Shown piece after piece: positions 8,384 through 18,600 of a stretch of DNA of 34,181 nt. The position numbers were made by a program, and so were the translations under genes. Within the stretch, counting starts at the first letter, position 1, and each line of letters opens with the position of its first letter. The DNA is from Marinobacter algicola DG893. GTDB taxonomy: Bacteria > Pseudomonadota > Gammaproteobacteria > Pseudomonadales > Oleiphilaceae. The stretch spans positions 1 to 34,181 of the forward strand of contig NZ_ABCP01000036.1 of assembly GCF_000170835.1 (NCBI RefSeq), written 5' to 3'. Under the pieces are notes generated by a model. The model was not told where the DNA came from, made no database searches, and worked only from the letters and a program-made list of their open reading frames with translations.

Positions 8384-9654
8384 AGCGCTTCGTTTCCGTC
8401 ATCGACCTTTGAGTTCAATACCTCACCCAATCGGCCCAGCCGAGAAGCGACGCGATATTGAAGACGAACCTTCTGGCTCTCCACTTCACGGATCTGTCGT
8501 TCGGTATCAAACATGTCTCGCTGAATAGGGAGCAGATCTTCAATATCCCGAAGCCCGGCCTCGAACTGTTCGTGATACGCCTCAGCAACCTCTTCAGCGC
8601 GACGAAGCTGCACCTCAAGGGATTCAAGTCGCCAGCCAAGAACCTCGTGTTGCTCGAACCAGGCGGTAAGTTCCCGACGCAGTTCCCGGCGTGTCGCCCT
8701 TTGCTCCCACCTTGCGGCCTCAACCTGACGGCCGGCCGACTCCACGCGACGAAAATTGGAGAGCCCTTGAAACGTGTCTATGCGCAAACGCAGGGCAATC
8801 ACCGCATCCTCTTCCATACGGCCACCAATCTCGCGACGCATCAATGAGCCCTCCAGATTGAGACGGGGCTTCAGCGCTGCGCGCGACTCTTCACGCCGGG
8901 CAATTGCCTCATCCACTTCTTCACGGACCCGCCGGTACTCCGGCGCCTCGGCCACAGCTTTATCCAGTTCTTCGGAGTGCCGCAAAGAGCCAATGATGGC
9001 CTTCGGATCAGGTTGGGAAAGATCTTCCGCGGCATAGCCTACAAGTTCGCGAAACTGCGATTGGGCGTCTGCGAGCGCCCCCCGTTCAACGGCCAGTTGT
9101 TCCCGGGCACGGGCCAGCTCCAGCTCCGCCCGCCCCGCCTCGGACCGACCAACGTACCCCAGTTCGCTTCGATCATGGCTGAGCTCCGCGAGTTGCCCCA
9201 GCCGCGTTATATGACGTCTCACCGCTTCCACTCGTGACTCGTAGAGCAGCACGTCCAGGTAAACCTCGATGATGTCCAGACCTGCCTCGGCACTCGCAAT
9301 CTTGAGAGCCTCCAGCTTCTGGCGCTCCACCGCTGACGCGCCCTCCACCTTGGAGTTAACTTCTCCCCAGTCGTATAGCGTCTGGCGTGCAGTCACTTCG
9401 TAACCGATCTCACCCCACAAGCTATTCTCTGGTCCGGCGCTAGCCTGTACCGTCGGCCAGTAGCCATCAACAGCCATATCAACGTTTATACCTGCAGCTT
9501 CAACTTCGGCACGGGCTGCGGCAACGGAAGGGTGGTTAAGCATTCCTCGGTATACCGCCTCTTCCAGACTTATGGCCTCCGAGGGTGATGGCGTCAGCAG
9601 GCCGATGCAGGCTACGCCAACGAGCAATGAACCGAAGCTCTTCCCGGGCGTCAA
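8380..9654 (-). CDS. TolC family outer-membrane channel of the secretion system
   Basis: This 424-residue protein has a signal peptide (SLLVGVACIGLLTPSPSEA) and the TolC/LapE pattern: ISLEEAVYRGMLNHPSV at the mature N-terminus, a YDWGEV segment, and two long alpha-helical, Arg/Glu-rich coiled regions that form the periplasmic tunnel. It would provide the outer-membrane exit for the adhesin. The start is unusual: TTG at 9654, 4 nt after a strong GGAGG. That GGAGG lies inside the last codons of the adhesin gene, and the two frames overlap by 4 bp (TTGA). No ATG/GTG near the signal peptide offers a better start. The tight coupling to the adhesin and exporter shows it is a dedicated channel and not the general TolC. 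Confidence 0.92.
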   Translation of the reverse strand: MTPGKSFGSLLVGVACIGLLTPSPSEAISLEEAVYRGMLNHPSVAAARAEVEAAGINVDMAVDGYWPTVQASAGPENSLWGEIGYEVTARQTLYDWGEVNSKVEGASAVERQKLEALKIASAEAGLDIIEVYLDVLLYESRVEAVRRHITRLGQLAELSHDRSELGYVGRSEAGRAELELARAREQLAVERGALADAQSQFRELVGYAAEDLSQPDPKAIIGSLRHSEELDKAVAEAPEYRRVREEVDEAIARREESRAALKPRLNLEGSLMRREIGGRMEEDAVIALRLRIDTFQGLSNFRRVESAGRQVEAARWEQRATRRELRRELTAWFEQHEVLGWRLESLEVQLRRAEEVAEAYHEQFEAGLRDIEDLLPIQRDMFDTERQIREVESQKVRLQYRVASRLGRLGEVLNSKVDDGNEAL

Positions 9655-12600
9655 GAGACCTCCACGTTAATACCGTCCTGCACCAGTAACGTGGCGTCAT
9701 TGAACGAATACTCGGAGTAAGTCACGCCACCACGCACGACCGAAGCACCCACAACCCAACTCTCACTGCCGATATTCAAGGTGTCCTGCTCGTCGCCCTG
9801 AACGATCAGCGTGTTGTCTTCGTCCGTCAATTCGATGAGTTCAGCACTATCAAGCGTCAGGGTACTGGAGCCATCACTCTGGCCCAGATCAATCTGCTCA
9901 ATACCCGTAACAGATCCGGTACCGGGATCGGTCATGTCCAGGTTGATACCCCCATCAAGCATCAGCTCATCGAAGCCGTCGCCACCATCAACCGCCGCGA
10001 ACTGATCGCTGGTGGTCCAGATAAAGTCATCACCGTTCCCCCCGTTAAAGGTGTCCTGGCCGGCCCCATCTATCAGGGTGTCGCTGCCATCGCCGCCATT
10101 CAGCGTGTCATTACCTGAACCTCCCCGGATGAGGTCGTTCCCACCCCCGCCGAAAAGATCGTCATTTCCGTCGTAGCCATACAGGCGCTCGCCTTCTCCT
10201 GAGCCAATAAGCGTATCGTTACCGTCGCCGCCCTCGATGATTTCGTCGGAGCCCAGAAGCGTTTTCAGAACATCGACCGAGGTCAACTGGCCAAGCGAGG
10301 CAGAGTCGGTGAGGCCGTCGGCATTGGTGGCCGTGATGCTGGTGGCAGCCAGCAAGTCTGCCTGCACATCGATATCGAGACCCAAAAGGGACTGGCCATT
10401 CTCGAAGCTTACGGTAGCCAGGAACTCATTAATGGCGAAGTTGTCGATGTCACCATCATCGGCCGCCGTAATGGTCAGCACTGATGAGGGCGCAACCAGG
10501 CCCAGCAAGCCTGGGTCGTTTTCCACACGAAACTGCAGTCCAAGTTCATCTGCCAGTTGCGATGATGCCGTCAAACTCTGCTCGTCAAGGTTGACGCTGA
10601 GTATTGGTTGGTAGGCCACTTCGACGGAGCGAAGCTTGCCTCCCGCATCCACCGCAGTGAAATCCTGATTGTTGAGATTAAACAGGCCAAGCGCTTCCAC
10701 GCCAACGACGCCCAGCAACGCGGAGGTGTCAACCTGGACAACAGGCGCAGCCTGACCGGGCGATGGCGCCGGTGGTGTACCACCAGTACTGTCAAATTCC
10801 ACCTGGGCATCAGCCGTGTCGCCATCGCTGTCCGAAACCCCGGCAGTAACCGTGGTCGTCCCTCCTACCAGGTCGGTATCAGCCGTGGCTTCGTCCACAA
10901 GAAGGTTACCCTGGTTGAGCAGAGCGGCAATCACGTCCTGATCAGTGGCAGCGCCCTCGATCAGGTCAACGCCTTCCACCACGATTTCCTGATCAACCTC
11001 TGCAGCATTAAAGCCCCCGAGAAACCCTCCGGTACTGCTAATGGAAATCGTGGTATCCGTACCATCAAACGCGAAATGCAGATAATTCGCCAGGTTGCCA
11101 GGATTCGATCCAATCCGACCTTCACCCTGCAACAAACCGGTCAAGTCGAGTATGTCGCCATCAGCAGCCACCGAGACGAAGTTGAAGTCGGCCACGGTAT
11201 CGACCACTGGCGTACCAGCCACCCCTTGATGACCGTCTTCCCAACGGAACACATCACGACCAGAGCCTCCAGTCAGAATATCCGCGCCGGTGCCACCGAT
11301 CAGAATATCATTACCGTCTCCCCCATCGAGCGTGTCGTCGCCAGCGCCGGCACGCAAGATGTCCGAGCCACCAAGACCGTTGAGACTGTCGTTCCCATCG
11401 TAGCCATAAGAACGATCTGAGCCCTCAGTACCAGTCAGTGAGTTATTTCCACCATCCCCTTCGACCAGATAATCCGGCGAATTATCGTTCAGAAGATTGA
11501 GCGCCAAAAGATCGCTACTGCTCTCGCTAACCGTATTATTCTGGGAATCAGTCGCTTCGATAGAAAGTGTCGGCGCCACGCCCACGTTGAGAACCGGATT
11601 GGTGAAATAAACTGATCCCAGATACTCATTGAGCTGCTGATTATCGAGGGCGCCTCCGTCCGCGGCTGAAATGGTCATAGACGCGGTCAGTCCCAACAAC
11701 GCCCCGAGATCGTCGGTTTCTATAGAGAAGCCGAACTCTTCGGCCAGGCCCTCCGACCCTCGAAAACCGGAGGGCCCCAAATTAACGCTGAGAACGGTAA
11801 AGCTAAGGGTAACTGACTCGATATCATTGTTGTTATCGGTTGCCGCGAACGCTTGTTGCTCGCTGAAATTAACCAGCTCTAGCGCATCTACGCCAACCAA
11901 CCCCAGGAGGCTATTCGAATCGCCCAAAGACACCTCGGGGCCGACCATTTGTTCAACCGGCAACTGAGAAACGCCTGTGTGCGTGTACTCATAACTGCCA
12001 TCAAACATATTCACCACCAACGACTCACCTTTGACCGTCCGGACCGTGAGTTCTCCAGTGGTGGGGTTGTAGTTCTCCGAAGAGAACGTCAGGACGCTAT
12101 CAGTGGTCCCACTCGCCGACACTGTATTAGTCGCGGAGTCGAGTTCAAAGGTATAGCCATCAACCGTTACCGAGGAAATATGCCCACCATCGGCGCCAAA
12201 CGACTCGACAAACGAACCGTTCTCCGTCGTTGGTGCAGAAGTGATATTGAATAATACCGGGTCTGCCGCCACCGGCATGTCATCCTCGACATTTACGGCC
12301 AGCGTGCCATCTTCACTGGTATTGCCTGCGGCATCCGTCATACTGACGCCGAAGTTCAATGTCAGGACATCTTCAACACCTTCGCCGGGGTGGTCCAGCG
12401 GCGCCTCCAGCGTAAAACTGTATGCGCCCGCCGTTGTTAACGTCAGGGTAGCAACGGTACCAGCGCTGACGGTAGAACCCGTCAACGTATAGGTGTCTCC
12501 CGAGAACGCGCCCTGCCAGGACACGGCCTCCCCACCGGCGGTAACCGGTGGAGGCTCGCTGACCGAGACCTCGGAGATGCCAGTGTCCTCCGTAATAGAC

Positions 12601-15600
12601 AAAGTGCCGCCCACAGTAGCGGAGTTCCCGGTGTCACTGGGCGTGCCGGTATTATCCGGCTCGCCACCCGGCAGGCCCTCTTCCGAAACAGCATTAAGGG
12701 CATCGCCGACAACCGGGACCGTGGTGTCCACATTCACCCCGATAAGGCTGCCGTTGCCACTGGTGTTGCCCGACCCATCAGTCTGACGTACCAGCACATT
12801 CCCTTCGGCGTACTCGCCGGCCGGAAGCTCAAAGCCGTTCCCCGTACCGTCGTTCCAGGTGGCCCCTCCGTCGGTGGAGTACGACCAGGTGGCTCCGGAT
12901 TCCAGGCCGCCGACCGTGACCGTACCATCACTGGTCACACCATCGCCGTCTGTGCCCGTGTCGTTCGCCAGAGACAGCGTCGGCGTATCCGGAGCCACCG
13001 TGTCCACGGTCAGGTCGAACGCGCTACTGACTGGTGATTCGTTGCCTGCCACATCCGTCGCGGTGGCCGTGAAGTTGTGGCCGCCCTCCGCCAGGGCAGG
13101 TGTTTCAAAGCTCCAGTTACCCCCGGTATCCGTCACTGTCGTACCAATCGCGTTACCATCCTGGAACACTGTCACCGTACTGCCCGCTTCCGCAGTACCA
13201 CTTAAGATCGGAGTGGTCTCATCGGTGCTCGACCCACTCAGTAGACCACCCGTCACATCACCGGTATCGTCAGCGGCGGAATCAATCGTCGGAGCATCCG
13301 GGGCATCCAAATCCAGCGTAAACGTGACCTCGTTGGAGGCCAGCGAGGCGTTGCCCGCCTCGTCGGTGATCTCCGCCACGGCGTTCGACAGCCCTTCGGC
13401 AAACGGGCCTGTCAGATCCAGAGCCACGTCGCCGGCGATCAGGTCTGCCCCGGTCACCAGGTGCTCGAACGTGTGATCAACCCCGTTGCCATCGGTCAGG
13501 GTAACCCTGACGGTGTCCCCTTCCTCGGTGCCGACCGTCAGGCTGACCACCGCCTGGATGCCGTCACCCAGCTCATCGTTGCCGATGAAGCCATTGTCCG
13601 CTTCGGGGATCAGCAGTGTGGGCGCATCCGTGCCGTCCGCACCTCCAGGGCTGGTGTTGTCCACGGTCACCCCGATCAGGCTGCCGTTATCGCTGGTGTT
13701 ACCCGATTCATCCGTCTGGCGTGCCAGTACCTCCCCTTCGGCGTACTCACCCGCCGCAAGCTCGAAGCCGTTCCCGGTACCCTCGTTCCAGGTCGCACCG
13801 CCGTCGGTGGAGTACGACCAGGTGGCGCCCGGTTCCAGGCCACCAACCGTGACGGTGCCGTCGATGGTCACGCCATCGCCGTCTGCGCCGGTGTCGTTTG
13901 CAAGGTCCAACGTCGGGGCATCCGGAGCTACGGTGTCCACGGTGATCGTGACCGGGTCACTGGTATTTCCAGCTTCATCCGTGGCCGTCACGCTGACGTC
14001 GGTGCCATCGGCCAAGGGCGTATCCGGCGTCACCGACCAGAGGCCATCCACATCGGCTTCGAGGGTATAATCCGCCGTACCGTCTCCATCCGTGTCGATG
14101 TTCACCGTGCTGCCCGGCTCCGCCGTGCCGGTCAGGTCACCATTCCCGGCCGGATCAACGGTCACCGACGGCGCCGTGGTATCAATCGTCAGCGTGCCGC
14201 TGACGCTTCCGACGTTGCCCGACGCACCCGTGGCGGTTACCTCAACGGTGTAATCACCCTCGGCCAGGGACAGCAACTGGTCATCCGCCAGGGTCCAGGT
14301 GCCATCGCCATTATTGGTGGCGCTGTAGTCATTACCGTCCACCGTCACGGTGATGTCGGCGGTCGCATTGTCCACCGTTCCGCTCAATGCCGGTGTCGTG
14401 TCGTTCGTGGACAACCGGTCGAAGGTCACCGCCGGCACGGAGGTATCCACGGTGAGGGTGCCGGTGTTTGACCCTTCGTTACCCGCCGGGTCAACGGCGG
14501 TTGCCGTGACGGTGTAATCCCCGGCACCCAGCGCCGGCACGGTGTCGTCGGCCAGGGTCCAGGTGCCATCGCCATTATTGGTGGCGCTGTAGTCGTTACC
14601 GTTCACGGTCACGGTGACGTCGGCACTTGCGTCGTCCACCGTGCCGGTCAGCGCCGGTGTGGTGTCGTTGGTGGTCCGGGGGTTCACGCCCACGGACGGA
14701 GCCGTCTGATCCAGCGTGGTGGTACTCACTACCGAGCCACTGTTGCCAGCCTCGTCCGTCACCGTCATGGTCACGGTGAGTTCACCATCAGCCAGTCCGC
14801 TCAGATCCTGGCCGGTCACGCTGACGTTGCCGCTGCCATCGACGCTGATCGCGCTGGCAGCAACCGTGACAATGGCGGATACACCGTCGGTGATCTCGAT
14901 ACTGTCAACGGTCGCGCCCGCTTCCACCTGGCCGTTCAGGCTGACGGCGCTCGCGTCGGCGGTTCCCAACAGGCCATCACCACCATCCTCGAAGGCGATG
15001 CTGTTAGCGCCCGCCTCCGGAACCGTTGTATCCAGCGTGAAGGTGACCTCGTTGGAGGCCAGCGAGGCGTTGCCCGCTTCGTCGGTAATCACCGCCACGG
15101 CGTTCGACAGCCCTTCGGCAAACGGGCCTGTCAGATCCAGAGCCACGTCGCCGGCGATCAGGTCTGCCCCGGTCACCAGGTGCTCGAACGTGTGATCAAC
15201 CCCGTTGCCATCGGTCAGGGTAACCCTGACGGTGTCCCCTTCCTCGGTGCCGACCGTCAGGCTGACCACCGCCTGGATGCCATCACCCAGCTCATCGTTG
15301 CCGATGAAGCCGTTGTCCGCTTCGGGGATCAGCAGCGTGGGCGCATCCGTGCCGTCCGCACCTCCAGGGCTGGTGTTGTCCACGGTCACCCCGATCAGGC
15401 TGCCGTTATCGCTGGTGTTACCCGATTCATCCGTCTGGCGCGCCAACACATCGCCTTCGGCGTACTGGCCCGCCGCAAGCTCGAAGCCGTTCCCGGTACC
15501 CTCGTTCCAGGTCGCACCGCCGTCGGTGGAATACGACCAGGTGGCGCCCGGTTCCAGGCCACCAACCGTGACGGTGCCGTCGATGGTCACGCCATCGCCG

Positions 15601-18600
15601 TCTGCGCCGGTGTCGTTTGCAAGGTCCAACGTCGGGGCATCCGGAGCTACGGTGTCCACGGTGATCGTGACCGGGTCACTGGTGTTACCGGCCTCGTCGG
15701 TGGCTGTCACGCTGACGTCGGTACCATCGGCCAAGGGCGTATCCGGCGTCACCGACCAGAGGCCATCCACATCGGCTTCGAGGGTATAATCCGCCGCACC
15801 GTCTCCATCCGTGTCGATGTTCACCGTGCTGCCCGGCTCCGCCGTGCCGGTCAGGTCACCATTCCCGGCCGGATCAACGGTCACCGACGGCGCCGTGGTA
15901 TCAATCGTCAGCGTGCCGCTGACGCTTCCGACGTTGCCCGACGCACCCGTGGCGGTTACCTCAACGGTGTAATCACCCTCGGCCAGGGACAGCAACTGGT
16001 CATCCGCCAGGGTCCAGGTGCCATCGCCATTATTGGTGGCGCTGTAGTCATTACCGTCCACCGTCACGGTGATGTCGGCGGTCGCATTGTCCACCGTTCC
16101 GCTCAATGCCGGTGTCGTGTCGTTCGTGGACAACCGGTCGAAGGTCACCGCCGGCACGGAGGTATCCACGGTGAGGGTGCCGGTGTTTGACCCTTCGTTA
16201 CCCGCCGGGTCAACGGCGGTTGCCGTGACGGTGTAATCCCCGGCACCCAGCGCCGGCACGGTGTCGTCGGCCAGGGTCCAGGTGCCATCGCCATTATTGG
16301 TGGCGCTGTAGTCGTTACCGTTCACGGTCACGGTGACGTCGGCACTTGCGTCGTCCACCGTGCCGGTCAGCGCCGGTGTGGTGTCGTTGGTGGTCCGGGG
16401 GTTCACGCCCACGGACGGAGCCGTCTGATCCAGCGTGGTGGTACTCACTACCGAGCCACTGTTGCCAGCCTCGTCCGTCACCGTCATGGTCACGGTGAGT
16501 TCACCATCAGCCAGTCCGCTCAGATCCTGGCCGGTCACGCTGACGTTGCCGCTGCCATCGACGCTGATCGCGCTGGCAGCAACCGTGACAATGGCGGATA
16601 CACCGTCGGTGATCTCGATACTGTCAACGGTCGCGCCCGCTTCCACCTGGCCGTTCAGGCTGACGGCGCTCGCGTCGGCGGTTCCCAACAGGCCATCACC
16701 ACCATCCTCGAAGGCGATGCTGTTAGCGCCCGCCTCCGGAACCGTTGTATCCAGCGTGAAGGTGACCTCGTTGGAGGCCAGCGAGGCGTTGCCCGCTTCG
16801 TCGGTAATCACCGCCACGGCGTTCGACAGCCCTTCGGCAAACGGGCCTGTCAGATCCAGAGCCACGTCGCCGGCGATCAGGTCTGCCCCGGTCACCAGGT
16901 GCTCGAACGTGTGATCAACCCCGTTGCCATCGGTCAGGGTAACCCTGACGGTGTCCCCTTCCTCGGTGCCGACCGTCAGGCTGACCACCGCCTGGATGCC
17001 ATCACCCAGCTCATCGTTGCCGATGAAGCCGTTGTCCGCTTCGGGGATCAGCAGCGTGGGCGCATCCGTGCCGTCCGCACCTCCAGGGCTGGTGTTGTCC
17101 ACGGTCACCCCGATCAGGCTGCCGTTATCGCTGGTGTTACCCGATTCATCCGTCTGGCGCGCCAACACATCGCCTTCGGCGTACTGGCCCGCCGCAAGCT
17201 CGAAGCCAGTGCCGGTACCCTCGTTCCAGGTCGCACCGCCGTCGGTGGAATACGACCAGGTGGCGCCCGGCTCGAGGCCACCGACCGTGACCATGCCGTC
17301 GATGGTCACGCCATCGCCGTCTGCGCCGGTGTCGTTTGCAAGCGCCAGCGTCGGCGCATCCGGGGCAACCGTGTCCACGGTCAGGTCGAACGTCGTACTG
17401 ACGGGTGATTCGTTCCCAGCCCCATCCGTCGCTGTGGCTGTGAAGCTGTGGCCACCTTCGCCCAGGGCCGGCGTTTCAAAACTCCAGTTGCCCCCGGTAT
17501 CCGCTACCGTCGTACCGATCGCGTTACCATCCAGGAACACTGTCACCGTACTGCCCGCTTCGGCAGTACCACTTAAGACCGGAGTGGTCTCATCGGTGCT
17601 CGATCCGCTCGGTAGATCACCCGTCACAACACCGGCATTGTCAGTGGCTGTATCAATCGTCGGAATATGCGGAGCATTTGCACTGGCCGGCGCAGACACG
17701 TTGCCCGCCCGATCAGTAACGGTGACCTCAACACTTTCGCCTTTGGTCAACGGTTCATCCAGGCTGATACTGTATTGACCGTCATCGCCAACAGTGGCAC
17801 TGCCAAGTTCACTACCATTACCATCACTGACAGTGACGACGCTGCCGGGTTCGGCGGTACCACTAATTTCGTCACCGGCGTCATTAAAACTGACGCTCGG
17901 GCTATCCGGAACGGTCATGTCAGGCGCGGTAACTGTGGTTTGGGCATACACGTTGCCGGCCCGATCGATGGCAGTAACAACCATCACTTCGCCGTTGGTT
18001 AGCGGCTCTTTCAAGGTGACACTGTATCGACCATCGCTACCGACGGCAGCCCTGCCCAGCTCGATACCGCTGATGGCATAGGCGACGACCACGGTGCTAC
18101 CCGGTTCAGCAATGCCGCTAACCTGGTCACCAGTATCGCTAACGCTGGCCCGGGATACGTCAGGAACGCCATCGTCTATGGGGTCGCCAGATGAAGATCC
18201 ACCAGAGGACCCAGCAGCTACTGCGCCGGCTACCGCGGCAGCCCCGCCAATCCCGGCCAGCAGCCACCAACCGGATCCATCACCGGCACTCGCAATCGCA
18301 ATTTCACCAACGTTTATCTCAGCAAAGGAAAACTCAGACCAGGGCGAATCGTACTGCCCCCACCAAAAAATATCGCTGGAGTCTTTGAGAACCAGTTCGT
18401 TTCTCTGGTCGTCACCAGGAGCGAAAAACCCCTCGACGACGATCGACTCTCCCGACGTGAGGGTGACCAGCAAGTCATCTGCACGGGCGTCAATGGAGGC
18501 AATTTCCTCGGGGCCAACCGAAAGCGTTATGACACTGTTAGTCGGGTTGTCCAAGGCGTTGAGCTCTACTTCTGAGCTCTGACCAGTTTCCTTGCTGGTC

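Noticed and set aside
13311..17366. The regular repeats might be a CRISPR array or mobile element
   Set aside because: The repeats are in-frame protein repeats of 1719 bp without spacers, terminal inverted repeats or a transposase.
13461..17408. Long open frames on the plus strand (for example 13461-14471, 15180-16190, 16899-17408) that repeat with a 1719-bp period
   Set aside because: They are antisense shadows of the adhesin repeats. They repeat only because the coding strand repeats, have no ribosome binding sites, and encode implausible Arg/Gly/His-rich proteins.
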